Positions 17,801 to 27,738 are shown, numbered from the stretch's first letter. The stretch is DNA of 64,000 nt from a bacterium (GCA_019753235.1 JAIELF010000007.1:1-64000); one strand, 5' to 3'. Notes: a model not told the origin generated them from the sequence alone. Numbers and translations: made by a program.

Positions 17801-18568
17801 TTAACGTCGAATCTCCAACTCACCCACCGCTTGGGCCAGTCGAAGCTGTTTGGCAGGGCCCAAGCCCGATCCGAAGAATTGCCGATCCGTCATGAGCGTG
17901 AGCGGTCCCTTTCGGCCAAAATTCTTTTCGACGTAGAGATAATCGCCGGGTTGAAGGCGAATGGGATCTTGCGAGGCGTTCTTGCGATGGCCCTCGGCGT
18001 CCATTTCCTCGGCAAAGATCTCTGGCTCTCCGCCGACTCGTTGGCTGGGGCGCACCAAGCGGACACGATACCCCGTTTGGCACTCGGGACAGCCGACCCG
18101 CTTAAGGAATTGACCGAGCGTCTCGGGGCCGCAATAGACCTCGGGGCGCGGGGTTTTCTCTTCGTGCAGACCCGCTACCAAGATCGTCTGACTTCGATAG
18201 GCACTCACCACGACGCGCGCCGGCATCGATTTCGATAGGTCGGCTTCGATCTCCGAACAGGTTCGTCCTGCTGCCGGTATCGGCGACACCTTTGGCAAGC
18301 GAAGGAGTCCGTCGAGTTCGACTTCCTGCCGAGTCGGCGGAGCGCCCGCGACGGGTGCCACCAACAGAATGTCCCCCACGCCGACGACGTAGGACGTCTC
18401 GCGAGGCTGTTCCTCCTGCGACAAAAGGGGAGGCTTACTGCGAAGCCAATCAGGCCCCCCCATTCCTCCGGCGCAACCCGAAACCACGACACTTCCCAAC
18501 ACGATCAAGATAGCCCGGCGAATCGCGCAGATTGGGTAGAGAGCGTTCAATCCATAACCTCGGCGCAT
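17801..18568 (-). CDS. Polysaccharide biosynthesis/export lipoprotein (Wza-like)
   Basis: A 255-residue protein with a lipoprotein signal (ILIVLGSVVVSGCAGG, lipobox VSGC). The mature part has the poly-export domain start SYVVGVGDILLVAPV and 'VELDGLLRLPKVSPIPAAG', then 'RVVVSAYRSQTILVAGLH' and a SLBB-like stretch ending 'LQPGDYLYVEKNF'. Such proteins form or cap the outer-membrane channel for exopolysaccharide. No other export or glycosyltransferase genes are adjacent, so it may be orphan here. It converges on the DUF362 gene with a 29-base gap. Confidence 0.78.
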   Translation of the reverse strand: MRRGYGLNALYPICAIRRAILIVLGSVVVSGCAGGMGGPDWLRSKPPLLSQEEQPRETSYVVGVGDILLVAPVAGAPPTRQEVELDGLLRLPKVSPIPAAGRTCSEIEADLSKSMPARVVVSAYRSQTILVAGLHEEKTPRPEVYCGPETLGQFLKRVGCPECQTGYRVRLVRPSQRVGGEPEIFAEEMDAEGHRKNASQDPIRLQPGDYLYVEKNFGRKGPLTLMTDRQFFGSGLGPAKQLRLAQAVGELEIRR

Positions 18569-18777
18569 TCGGGCTAACAGATCCCTTTATCGCCCCATTC
18601 GGCCAAAATGGTCGTTCCGGTTTAAGCTAGAGTCTCTTCGACGGGACGATCGGGGTAGTCGCCGATGGTGATACCGTTAAGGTCGCCCCATTCTTTCTCT
18701 TTCGGCCGTCAAGCAGGCCCGCCCGAGGGTGTCGCTTCCGTAGAACAGAGATTCTTCCAGAGGAGGGGGGAATTCGC

Positions 18778-20139
18778 GTGTCGAGCAGTCTCAATCATGA
18801 CCCTTTGATCGTTGGCATTTCCGGGATTCGCGGCATTGTGGGATCTTCGCTGACGCCACAAGTGGTGACCGATTTTGCGGCCGCGTATGGTTCTCCATTG
18901 GCGGGCCAAAAGATCGTGGTCTCGCGCGATGGCCGAACCACCGGGCCCATGCTTCAACACGCGGTCGCCGCCGGCCTGATGAGCGTCGGTTGCCGAGTCG
19001 TCGATATCGACATCGCCTCGACACCGACTTGCGGATACTTCGTGAAGAGTTCAGGCGCGGCCGGCGGCATTCAAATCACCGCCAGCCACAATCCTCCCCC
19101 ATGGAACGGTCTCAAGTTGTTCCGTGCCGAGGGATTCGTCTTAAGCCCCGAAGCCGGCGCACAGGTTGCAGACGCTTACAACCAAAAGCGGATTCGCTAC
19201 GTCGGTTGGGATCGGATGCCGACGCTCGAAACGGTCGATGATCCTCACCGAGCCCATCTCGAAGCGGTTCTCAGTTGTGTCGATGTGTCCGCCATTCGCG
19301 CGAAGAAGTTCCGCGTCGTCCTCGATGCCAATCACGGCGCGGGTGGCACGTTCGGGCCTCGCTTGCTCGAATTGATGGGCTGCGATGTGACGGTTCTCGG
19401 CGGCAGTCCAGACGGCCGATTCGAGCATCCTCCCGAGCCCATCGTCGAGAACCTCACCAGCCTCTGTGATGCTGTTCGTCGAGCGGAGGCCGATGTCGGA
19501 TTCGCGACCGATCCCGATGCCGACCGCTTGGCGATGGTCGATCAAACAGGACGATACTTTGGAGAAGAATACACGCTGGCCCTCGCGATCAAGCATCGTC
19601 TTTCGCAGCAGCTTGGTCCGGTGGTGATTAATGGATCGACGAGCCGAATCTCCGAAGATGCCGCCCGCGCTGCCGGCGTGAAGGTCTATCGAACGAAAGT
19701 CGGCGAAGTCCATGTGGCCGAGCGAATGATTGCCGAGCAAGCCGTGATCGGCGGGGAAGGGAATGGCGGGGTGATCGATCCTCGCATCGGATTCATTCGC
19801 GATAGCGCGATCGGCATGGCCATGACACTCGAGATGCTCGCGGCTCGGCGGATTCCGCTGAGCATGATCGTCGATGAGATTCCTCGCTATGCGCTGCGCA
19901 AGGATAAGTTCACGATTGATCGAGAACATCTCGCGCCGGCCATCGATCGAATGGAGAAGGCCTTCCCGGCCGGCTCGGTCGATCGTTCGGATGGAATACG
20001 TGTCGATCTGGAGGATGGTTGGGTTCAGCTTCGTGGCAGCAACACCGAACCGATTGCTCGGCTGATTGCCGAGGCAAAGACACAATCTCGCGTGGATGAG
20101 CTATGCTCGGTGGTGCAAAAGCTTCTGTCTACGTCATGA
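18778..20139 (+). CDS. glmM: Phosphoglucosamine mutase, archaeal-type (phosphohexomutase family)
   Basis: A 453-residue alpha-D-phosphohexomutase. The N-terminus LIVGISGIRGIVGSSLTPQ, the phosphoserine loop GIQITASHNPPPWNG (Ser about residue 104), the metal loop DPDADRLAMV, the sugar-binding GGEGNGGVI and the C-terminal RGSNTEPIARLI phosphate loop are all intact. The GISGIRGIVG start is of the archaeal-type GlmM group rather than the FGTDGIRG of most bacteria, so phosphomannomutase/phosphoglucomutase activity is also possible. Start is GTG behind AGAGGAGG. Role: glucosamine-6-P to glucosamine-1-P for peptidoglycan and LPS precursors. Confidence 0.85.
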   Translation: MSSSLNHDPLIVGISGIRGIVGSSLTPQVVTDFAAAYGSPLAGQKIVVSRDGRTTGPMLQHAVAAGLMSVGCRVVDIDIASTPTCGYFVKSSGAAGGIQITASHNPPPWNGLKLFRAEGFVLSPEAGAQVADAYNQKRIRYVGWDRMPTLETVDDPHRAHLEAVLSCVDVSAIRAKKFRVVLDANHGAGGTFGPRLLELMGCDVTVLGGSPDGRFEHPPEPIVENLTSLCDAVRRAEADVGFATDPDADRLAMVDQTGRYFGEEYTLALAIKHRLSQQLGPVVINGSTSRISEDAARAAGVKVYRTKVGEVHVAERMIAEQAVIGGEGNGGVIDPRIGFIRDSAIGMAMTLEMLAARRIPLSMIVDEIPRYALRKDKFTIDREHLAPAIDRMEKAFPAGSVDRSDGIRVDLEDGWVQLRGSNTEPIARLIAEAKTQSRVDELCSVVQKLLSTS

Positions 20140-20164
20140 GACGAGTACATCGGCTCGTCCAGAA

Positions 20165-20192
20165 GCGAAGGCTGGCCAGCGTGGCCTTTCGC
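20165..20192 (+). terminator. Hairpin downstream of glmM
   Basis: GCGAAGGC (20165-20172) pairs with GCCTTTCGC (20184-20192) with one bulged T; 26 bases after the stop. No U-run. The rest of the 276-base gap to serS shows nothing recognisable. Confidence 0.35.
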
Positions 20193-20415
20193 CTCTGTAA
20201 TGATGCGACGAGTGATTTACCTTCGCAACGTGGGGGATAGTCTGTTTCCCCGGCCTCTCATAAACCATTCTCGTCGGCGCGAATGTTGTCGCGAGGGATT
20301 TGGTGGACGGCGGATTGTCCTGGTCGATGATGTTGGTCAACATCGTCAGGCGGCCCGTGCGAGGTATCGTGTCTCCCTTAATCAACAAGCTGACAGGCTT
20401 TGAAGGGTCATCATC

Positions 20416-21690
20416 GTGCTTGATTTGAAATTCATCCGTGAGAATGTCGATCAGGTACGGGCCAATGCCGATGCGCGGCGAATTCCAATTCAATTGGATC
20501 AGCTTTTGACGTTGGCTCAGGAAAGACTTCGCCTCGTCGCGGATGTGCAAGAGATCCATCGGCAACAAAACGAAGTCGCTCGTCTCACCAAACAAGCCAA
20601 GACGGATGACGAGCGGGCTCCACTCATTACCAAAGGGCGTGAACTCAAGGCGGAACTCGAGGCAAAAAACTCGTTGGCCAGCAAGGTGGAAGCGGACACC
20701 GTCGAGCTGCAAAGGCACATCCCCAACCTTACACACCCCGACGTTCCGCGCGGCGACGAGAACATCACCTTGCGTGAAGTCCTTCCCAAGCCGGCTTTTG
20801 ATTTCAAACCTCTTGATCACGTCTCGCTGTGCGAGAGGCTAGGTCTGGCCGACTTTGAAAAGGCAGCCAAGGTCACCGGAAGCAGCTTCTATTACCTCAA
20901 AGGGGACGGTGTTCTCCTCGAACAGGCGCTCATCAATTTCGCCATTCGGACTCTGGTCGCCGAGGGCTTCACACCGGTGACGACTCCGGATCTGGCCCGG
21001 ACATCGATCCTCGAGGGGACCGGCTACATGCCCAGAGGCCCCGAGACTCAGATCTACACCGTCGCCAATAGCGACCTCTGTCTGATCGCGACGGCCGAGA
21101 TCACACTGGCGGGAATGTTTGCCGACGAGATCATCGAAGTCGACGATCTTCCCATTCGATTGGCTGGCTTGTCCCATTGTTTTCGGACCGAGGCGGGAGC
21201 CGCCGGCCGAGCCACCAAAGGTCTTTATCGCGTTCATCAGTTCACGAAGGTTGAGATGTTCGAATTCACGACGCCCGAACAGAGCGAAGCGACTCATCAG
21301 AAACTGTTAGCGATCGAAGAGAGAATCTTTCAGGGACTGGAGATTCCCTATCGCGTCATTGACACCTGTGTGTCCGACTTGGGTGGGCCTGCCTATCGCA
21401 AGTACGACCTTGAAGCGTGGATGCCTGGCCGCGGCGAAGCAGGAGAATGGGGCGAAGTCACCAGCACCTCTAACTGCACCGATTACCAAGCCCGCCGACT
21501 CAACATTCGGTTTAAGGTGCCGGGCCAGAAGGGGACGCAGTTCGTCCACATGCTCAACGGGACGGCCGTCGCCACCGCGCGGGCGATCGTCGCGCTCCTT
21601 GAAAACCATCAACAAGCCGACGGGAGCATCCGCATTCCCGCCGTCCTTATTCCCTACATGGGCAAGGATCACATCGTCGGCAACAAGTAA
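20416..21690 (+). CDS. serS: Seryl-tRNA synthetase
   Basis: A class II aminoacyl-tRNA synthetase of 424 residues that charges tRNA-Ser. It begins with MLDLKFIRENVDQVRANADA and the two-helix tRNA-binding coiled coil (residues 25-105). Motif 1 region 'LVAEGFTPVTTPDL', motif 2 'FRTEAGAAGRATKGLYRVHQ' and motif 3 'NGTAVATARAIVALLENHQ' are intact, as are the serine-site TAEITLAGMF and 'TSTSNCTDYQARRL'. Start is GTG. The gap before it (276 bases) has no T-box-like structure that I can see. Confidence 0.96.
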   Translation: MLDLKFIRENVDQVRANADARRIPIQLDQLLTLAQERLRLVADVQEIHRQQNEVARLTKQAKTDDERAPLITKGRELKAELEAKNSLASKVEADTVELQRHIPNLTHPDVPRGDENITLREVLPKPAFDFKPLDHVSLCERLGLADFEKAAKVTGSSFYYLKGDGVLLEQALINFAIRTLVAEGFTPVTTPDLARTSILEGTGYMPRGPETQIYTVANSDLCLIATAEITLAGMFADEIIEVDDLPIRLAGLSHCFRTEAGAAGRATKGLYRVHQFTKVEMFEFTTPEQSEATHQKLLAIEERIFQGLEIPYRVIDTCVSDLGGPAYRKYDLEAWMPGRGEAGEWGEVTSTSNCTDYQARRLNIRFKVPGQKGTQFVHMLNGTAVATARAIVALLENHQQADGSIRIPAVLIPYMGKDHIVGNK

Positions 21691-21710
21691 AGTCCGTCCG
21701 TCATGAAAAC

Positions 21711-21754
21711 GCCGGCGAAGGAATTGCTTCCCTCACCGGCTTCCTTTACTTTTT
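21711..21754. terminator. Imperfect bidirectional terminator between serS and TPR gene
   Basis: GCCGGCGAAGG and CCCTCACCGGC arms (21711-21740) pair with two mismatches; TTCCTTTACTTTTT follows and AAAAC precedes, fitting the two convergent genes. Confidence 0.55.
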
Positions 21755-21782
21755 GGGATGACGGATTCGCTCGAGGGAGCGG

Positions 21783-22463
21783 TCAAGATTCTTGCACGGC
21801 GCGGCGAGGAAACTTGATGATCGGCGTCGGGTGTACCTTGGCGCCGGCCCTGAGCAACTTCGTCACCCGATCCAAGCCGACCTTCGCTCGAACAAACGTC
21901 GGCGAGATTCGAAGAACCTCTTCGTAGCAGCGTTTCGCCAGCGAGAGCTTCTCCTGTTCGAAATAGATGTTCGCGAGATTGAGCCCGGCATCGACCAAGG
22001 CGGGATCTTTCTCGAACGCCTGTCGATACGCTTGCACCGCCAGCGTGAGACGCCCCTGCTTGCGATAGACCAGACCGAGGTTGTAGCAGACCCCCGCTCG
22101 GGTCGGATCGATCTGGATCGATCGGCGAAGATACTCGGCCGATTCATTAAGCTTCTGCTCGCGGAAGGCTATCACCCCCAAGTGCGCGAGCGCTGCCGCG
22201 TGAAGCGGATCGATCGAGACAACAATCTCCCACTGTCGTCGGGCGGACTCAATATCGTCCATTCGCATGCAGACGCTGGCCCATTGATGGCGCAGGCCGG
22301 CATCGCGAGGACTCAGATGACAAGCTCGCTCGAGGAGTTTACGCGATCCGTTGTAGTCACCCCGCCGGGACAACTCTCGGGCGGATCGACTTAAAGACGA
22401 GCATCCAGTGGTCGTTTCGTTATTCATCGATTCACTGGACGGCAGATCGTTGGGGCGATTCAC
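21783..22463 (-). CDS. TPR-repeat protein
   Basis: A 226-residue protein with about five tetratricopeptide repeats from residue 30 to 200, for example 'AALAHLGVIAFREQKLNE', 'GVCYNLGLVYRKQGRLTLA' and 'AGLNLANIYFEQEKLSLA'. The N-terminal 25 residues are Ser/Asn/Thr-rich; no signal peptide is seen, so it is probably cytoplasmic. Start is a GTG at 22463 placed eight bases after AAAGGAGG, better than the ATG at 22487 which lacks a site. It has a final basic tail (PIIKFPRRAVQES). Partner unknown. Confidence 0.8.
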   Translation of the reverse strand: MNRPNDLPSSESMNNETTTGCSSLSRSARELSRRGDYNGSRKLLERACHLSPRDAGLRHQWASVCMRMDDIESARRQWEIVVSIDPLHAAALAHLGVIAFREQKLNESAEYLRRSIQIDPTRAGVCYNLGLVYRKQGRLTLAVQAYRQAFEKDPALVDAGLNLANIYFEQEKLSLAKRCYEEVLRISPTFVRAKVGLDRVTKLLRAGAKVHPTPIIKFPRRAVQES

Positions 22464-23065
22464 GATGTCGTCCTCCTTTCGCACCATTACAGTAAGGTCC
22501 GTTGCTTTCGAAATTCCGCGCGGGGACAAAAATCCTCGCGACAAGAGAGTCCCATCCTGGGGTTGGCTCGGCTTGGCCTTGCCTTTCGGGTTTCATTCGA
22601 TCGTTCGAGGATATGACCCTCGCTCGATCGTTTAGGTTCAATGGTGTGTCAACAAAGCCTTCCCGGCGCCAGCGTCGTGACCGAGGATTTCCCTCGTCGA
22701 CAGCCTGGGAAAAAGGCTTCTCGGCGGATTGATCTCTGCCTTGCGAAAACTCATGGTGCTGCTTGAAAAGAGTACTTTTCTGTTTCGTTTGGGTTTCATT
22801 TGATCCGGCAGTTGCTCCACAAATCTAGCCCTGATGAATTCCGAATCTTTGGGTTATTCCAAGGATTCAAGCAGAAAAGGTAGGCCAGGAAGGGTCGGCA
22901 ACCTGCTCCCACGGATGGATTCGCCGGTCCGGCGGATTCCTTGGCCCCTATAACCAATAGGCGGCCTATTCCCCACGTTGTGGAGCTAGGCGAGAAAAAA
23001 GACGAGCCCGATTCTCGACGCAGGCTGCGGCACGTTGTCGCGAATCGGATTCAAAGACTTAGAAG
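22464..23065. other. Long divergent intergenic region with structured hairpin
   Basis: Six hundred bases between the TPR gene and mfd with no credible frame. It contains a long inverted repeat at 22598-22630: CGATCG, two unpaired bases, CGAGG, a 7-base loop, CCTCG, two unpaired, CGATCG. Around 22945-22970, CCTATAACCAATAGG includes a TATAAC that could be a -10 for mfd. Confidence 0.45.
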
Positions 23066-26000
23066 ATGGTGTTCGGCGTGAGCGATGGCCAGGGCCCGGT
23101 TCCGCCGCTGGGTAATCTTCGATCCTTACCAACCCGGCTGGGGGACGAGCCCTCGTTCCAGGCCGTGATGGACTCCTTGCGCGCGGGTGGCGCTGGGACG
23201 ATCGATGGAGTATGGGGCTCCGCCCGGGCGATGGTGCTGGCGGCACTTGCCGATCATTGGGCACGAACGGTCTACGTTGTCGTCCCGCATGCTCAACAAG
23301 TCGAACCATTGGTCGAAGATCTCGCCAGCATGACCGCGGGCCGACCTCTTATCTTCCCCGCACTCGAGGAAGCAGGCCGTCAAGGAGCATCGCGCAGCTC
23401 GCTCAATCGCGAGTCCTACGGCAAAAGATTGCAAGCAATCGAAGCGGTTCGATCGGATGATCCTCCACGCATTGTCGTGACCACCGTCGCGGCCCTGCTA
23501 CAACCGCTGCCCAGCGACGACAAACTCGCCCGTCACAGCATCCTCCTATCGAAAGGGCAGGTGCTCGATGTCGAGAAACTCGCCAGAGGACTGACCGAAC
23601 GAGGCTGGCGCCGGCGAGAGGCCGTCGAACTTTCTGGCGAGTTGAGCATCCGTGGCGGCATCGTCGATTTGTTCTCGATCGACGCAGAGTTTCCGCTTCG
23701 CTTGGAATTGTTCGGCGACGAAATCGAATCGATCCGGTTTTTCAATCCTGAGACGCAGCGGAGTATTCGCGAGGTCAACCAGGTTCGCATCAACACGCTG
23801 GTGACTTACGCCGACGATGAAGCGTCCTTGTCGCGATCATCACGCACGGATCCATGGCGAGCATCGGCAGGGCCTGCCGAAGAGCCAGATACCGCTCACC
23901 TGGCGGAAATGGTGGCCCCGGGGAGTATTTGGGGACTTGTCGAGCCGATCGATCTGCAAGCCGAGGGAAAGAATTACCTCAATCGACTGGAAGATCCCTC
24001 TGCGATGTTTTCGGTCGAAGCGAGTTGGTCCAAGCTGATCAAACATCCCACCGTTTCCATTTCTGCCATTCCGCATCCTTCTGTCGAAGTGACGTGCAGT
24101 CTTGCTGTCGAAACCGTCGAGCGATTTGTCGGCGACATGCAGAAGGTGCGCGAAGAACTCGACCGTGCTGCACCCAACGAACACGTCTTGCTGGCTTGCC
24201 ACAACGAGGCAGAAGTTCGCCGACTGGAGGAAGTTCTTTCGCCGACGAACCTCGCGACCAGTGGTCGGCTCCACTTGACGATCGGCAAAGTCAGCGAAGG
24301 CTTCCGCTGGGTGACTCAGCATTGCATGGTCATCTCCGACGATGAGTTGTTTCATCGCTCGGCCGCCATCAAGGGGACACCCCGTCGACGATACCTCAGC
24401 AAGGCGATCGACAGCTTCATCGAGCTGAGTGCAGGCGACTATGTGGTTCATCTCTCGCATGGCATCGGCATCTATCGAGGCATGAAAGTACTCGAGAAAA
24501 ACGAGCAGTTTGAAGAACACCTCATGCTCGAATTCGATGACGGCGTGTTGATCTATGTCCCTGCCAGCAAGATGGGCCTCGTGCAAAAGTATGTCGGCTC
24601 GGGGCAGGCGGCACCCAAACTATCGAAGGTGGGGGGGCAGCTTTGGGAGAAACGGAAGAGACAAGTCGAGCAGGCCGTCAAGGATCTGGCCGTCGATCTT
24701 CTCGAGGTACAGGCGGCCCGCGAAACCCAATCCGGTGTTGCTTACCCGGTCGACACCGTTTGGCAAAACTCCTTCGAAGAGGCTTTTCCATGGGAGGAAA
24801 CTTCTGACCAGATTACCTCACTGGTCGAGATTAAGCAGGATATGCAGCGGGTCCGCCCGATGGATCGCCTGTTGTGCGGCGATGTTGGTTACGGCAAGAC
24901 CGAACTCGCGATGCGTGCGGCCTTCAAGGCGACTGATTTTGGAAAGCAAGTCGCGATTCTGGTGCCGACCACCGTTTTGGCCCATCAACATTTGCGAACG
25001 TTTCGTCAGCGAATGGCCGAGTTCCCCTTCGTTGTGGAAGCCGTCACCCGTTTCGAATCGAAGAAGGATCAAAAGCGAATTCTGGCGGAGACCAAAGAGG
25101 GAAAGGTCGACATTCTCATCGGCACCCATCGTATTCTCTCGGCCGACGTTGGTTTTCATGATCTGGGGTTGGTGATCATCGACGAAGAACAAAGGTTCGG
25201 CGTCGCGCATAAAGAACGGCTGAAGCAAATGCGTCGTCAAGTCGACGTGTTGACGCTTTCCGCGACCCCTATCCCTCGCACGCTTCACTCGGCCCTGCTG
25301 GGAATTCGCGATATCTCCAACTTGCAGACACCCCCTGAGAATCGCTTGGCGATCGAAACGCGCATCGGCCGATTCGATCCGGCAATTATTCGCCACGCGA
25401 TCGTTCGCGAACTCAATCGCGATGGACAGGTCTTCTTCGTTCACAATCGTATCCAGGACATGAATCGACTCTCGCAGCGACTCCAAGCGATCGTTCCCGA
25501 ATCACGGATCACCATCGTGCATGGACAGATGGATGATGAAACGATCGAGGATCGTATGGTGGCGTTCCTCGAGCGTCGATACGACGTCCTCCTCGCGACA
25601 ACGATCATTGAAAGTGGCCTGGATATCACCAACGCCAACACCATTTTCATCGATGAAGGAGATCGGTACGGTCTGTCGGAGTTGCACCAACTTCGAGGCA
25701 GAGTCGGTCGTTCCCAACACCGCGCTTACTGTTATGTGTTGGTTGACGAACACAAACTGATTAAGCCCGAGGCACAAAAGCGACTAAAGGCGATCGAAGA
25801 GTATTCGCAGCTCGGTGCGGGATTTCAGATTGCCCTTCGCGATCTAGAGATTCGCGGGGCGGGCAATATTCTGGGGGCTCAGCAAAGTGGTCATATCGCG
25901 GCCGTCGGTTACGAACTCTATTGTCAGCTGCTCGACAGTGCCGTTCGCCATGCACGGAAGCAGCCGTTACGGTCGTTCTTGGATGTCACGATCGAACTCC

Positions 26001-26404
26001 CCTGGAGTGCGTACTTTCCCCACGATTACATTCCCGGAGAACGGATTCGGATTGATGCGTACCGCCGACTCGCCCGCGTGGCCGATCTCGATGGAGTCGA
26101 AGAATTTCGTCGTGAGATGCGCGATCGATTCGGCCCGGTCCCCGAACCCGCGCTCCATCTGATCGATCTGGCCGAGCTTCGTCTGTTGGCCCAGATTTGG
26201 CAAATCGACGCGGTTCGGCCGGACGAGGCGGGGAATCTGGTAGTGCATTATCGCCATCGTTCGAGAATGGCGACTTTGGAGAAACTGCGAAACCGGGAAA
26301 TCTTTGCGATCGACGAACGGAGTGCCTACATTCGTGTCCCGGCCGACCAGCGATCGGGCGAGAGCTACGTCTCGATTCTTAAACGTCTCTTGCAACCGAA
26401 TTAA
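23066..26404 (+). CDS. mfd: Transcription-repair coupling factor
   Basis: Mfd removes RNA polymerase stalled at DNA lesions and recruits UvrA. The 1112-residue protein has the UvrB-like N-terminal module (RGGIVDLFSIDAEFPLRLEL near residue 190), the RNA-polymerase-interacting CarD-like domain (SAGDYVVHLSHGIGIYRGM near 455), and a RecG-like helicase: Walker A GDVGYGKTELAMRAA, DEEQRFG, LSATPIPRTLHSAL, 'ATTIIESGLDITNANT', 'LHQLRGRVGRS' and the TRCF tail beginning 'LPWSAYFPHDYIPGERIRID'. All motifs are intact and length is normal. It stands alone after a 600-base upstream gap. Confidence 0.97.
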   Translation: MVFGVSDGQGPVPPLGNLRSLPTRLGDEPSFQAVMDSLRAGGAGTIDGVWGSARAMVLAALADHWARTVYVVVPHAQQVEPLVEDLASMTAGRPLIFPALEEAGRQGASRSSLNRESYGKRLQAIEAVRSDDPPRIVVTTVAALLQPLPSDDKLARHSILLSKGQVLDVEKLARGLTERGWRRREAVELSGELSIRGGIVDLFSIDAEFPLRLELFGDEIESIRFFNPETQRSIREVNQVRINTLVTYADDEASLSRSSRTDPWRASAGPAEEPDTAHLAEMVAPGSIWGLVEPIDLQAEGKNYLNRLEDPSAMFSVEASWSKLIKHPTVSISAIPHPSVEVTCSLAVETVERFVGDMQKVREELDRAAPNEHVLLACHNEAEVRRLEEVLSPTNLATSGRLHLTIGKVSEGFRWVTQHCMVISDDELFHRSAAIKGTPRRRYLSKAIDSFIELSAGDYVVHLSHGIGIYRGMKVLEKNEQFEEHLMLEFDDGVLIYVPASKMGLVQKYVGSGQAAPKLSKVGGQLWEKRKRQVEQAVKDLAVDLLEVQAARETQSGVAYPVDTVWQNSFEEAFPWEETSDQITSLVEIKQDMQRVRPMDRLLCGDVGYGKTELAMRAAFKATDFGKQVAILVPTTVLAHQHLRTFRQRMAEFPFVVEAVTRFESKKDQKRILAETKEGKVDILIGTHRILSADVGFHDLGLVIIDEEQRFGVAHKERLKQMRRQVDVLTLSATPIPRTLHSALLGIRDISNLQTPPENRLAIETRIGRFDPAIIRHAIVRELNRDGQVFFVHNRIQDMNRLSQRLQAIVPESRITIVHGQMDDETIEDRMVAFLERRYDVLLATTIIESGLDITNANTIFIDEGDRYGLSELHQLRGRVGRSQHRAYCYVLVDEHKLIKPEAQKRLKAIEEYSQLGAGFQIALRDLEIRGAGNILGAQQSGHIAAVGYELYCQLLDSAVRHARKQPLRSFLDVTIELPWSAYFPHDYIPGERIRIDAYRRLARVADLDGVEEFRREMRDRFGPVPEPALHLIDLAELRLLAQIWQIDAVRPDEAGNLVVHYRHRSRMATLEKLRNREIFAIDERSAYIRVPADQRSGESYVSILKRLLQPN

Positions 26405-26568
26405 TGTCGGGCTATGGCCCCATTTCGATGGATGCCTTCAAAAGCGAACTCGCGTGGAAGTCCTTCGCTGGGCTCGCGGTCCTGGCGAATTCATCGAAGT
26501 AAGCCGAACCACTGGGTTTGGTTGAGGGTGTGCTCCATCGCGCTGACGGGTGGGAGAGTCCGACTGAC

Positions 26569-27738
26569 ATGAGCCGACGTTGGTATTCAAGCCGAGTTAT
26601 CGGCACAGCACTATTACTGGCCGTCAGTAGTTCGTTCACCTGGACGGCGTACGCGCAGATGGGGGGTGGCCAAGGCCCGCAGAATGCCCCCAATCGATTG
26701 GCGGCCGAGAAGGACAAGCTGAAAAAGAATCGACCCAAGTATCCGACCTCTTTTCAAAACAAGGGTTTCAACTCGTTCACCATCGCTGCTGTCGTCGATG
26801 ATCAAGTGATCCTTTTGGAAGACGTTCTCGCTTCGATCCGCCCGGAACTCGATGTACGGCGGAAGCAGATGCCGCCCGCGCAGTTCCAAGAGTTCGAAAA
26901 GCAGCGCATTCAAGGGGCTGTCAAAAATCGGATTCAACAACAGATCGTGCTCAATGAACTCAAAAAGAAGGTTCCCAATGCCGAAGCGCTCGACCGAATT
27001 CGGCAAGCGGCGAGCGGGGACTTTGAAAAGTACATGAGTAAAGTCGCGAACGACAACAAAATGAAATCGCGAGATGATTTGATCGCTCAACTGAAGAAAG
27101 AGGGGACCGATCTCGAAACGCTGAAGTCGAACTTCGTCGACAACATGATCGCCATGCAGTACCTCAATTCGCTGATCGTGCCGAAATTGACCGATTCCAC
27201 TCGCGAGCAAATGGAAGAGTTCTACCAGGAAAACATTGCTCGCTGGTCGACCGAGTCGGGTGCCGTTTGGCGGCAGATCGAAGTGAAGAAGGGGAACGAT
27301 CCTGGGAAGGCTCAGCAGAAGATCAAAGCCATCCAGGCCGAACTTCAAGCTGGGGGGGATTTCGGCGAGATCGCAAAGAAATCCAGTGAAGGCCCTACGT
27401 CGCGAGCCGGCGGGCTCTGGAGCCGAGTCAGCAAGGGAAGCTATGCCGACCCGCTGGTGGACAAAGCGATATTCTCGATTCCCGTGGGAGAAGTTTCGCC
27501 GATCATTGACGGACAGACAAGCTATCACCTCATTCGCGTCGAAGAGCGAAATGACGGCAGCCCCAAGCCCTTCGTCGACGTGCAGGATGAAATCCGCAAC
27601 GAGCTAAAACGTCGACAGATCGAAAAGCAACGGAAGGTCGTCGTCGACAAATTTGCCGAAAGCCATCGCGTCGAGACCATGTTCGACGAAGCCAAGACCG
27701 AAACAGCCGAGAGTGAGACGCTCGGCCTAAAGCGATAA
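26569..27738 (+). CDS. Periplasmic peptidyl-prolyl cis-trans isomerase, PpiC/SurA-like
   Basis: A 389-residue exported foldase. The signal peptide runs MSRRWYSSRVIGTALLLAVS to an AYA cleavage site. A SurA-like N-terminal helical domain (about 60-215; AAVVDDQVILLEDVLASI ... ) precedes one parvulin domain (residues 230-330: 'GDFGEIAKKSSEGPTSRAGG', then LWSRVSKGSY, IPVGEVSPIIDGQTSYHLI). The C-terminus is a charged helix. Likely helps fold outer-membrane or secreted proteins in the periplasm. The in-frame GTG/TTG-type starts upstream (26518) would disrupt the signal peptide. Confidence 0.88.
   Translation: MSRRWYSSRVIGTALLLAVSSSFTWTAYAQMGGGQGPQNAPNRLAAEKDKLKKNRPKYPTSFQNKGFNSFTIAAVVDDQVILLEDVLASIRPELDVRRKQMPPAQFQEFEKQRIQGAVKNRIQQQIVLNELKKKVPNAEALDRIRQAASGDFEKYMSKVANDNKMKSRDDLIAQLKKEGTDLETLKSNFVDNMIAMQYLNSLIVPKLTDSTREQMEEFYQENIARWSTESGAVWRQIEVKKGNDPGKAQQKIKAIQAELQAGGDFGEIAKKSSEGPTSRAGGLWSRVSKGSYADPLVDKAIFSIPVGEVSPIIDGQTSYHLIRVEERNDGSPKPFVDVQDEIRNELKRRQIEKQRKVVVDKFAESHRVETMFDEAKTETAESETLGLKR

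Noticed and set aside
20140..20415. T-box leader before serS
   Set aside because: No T-box sequence or antiterminator fold found; only a weak hairpin near glmM.
22880..22990. tRNA-like or small RNA gene before mfd
   Set aside because: No cloverleaf or TPsiC-type GTTCGANTC arm could be drawn.
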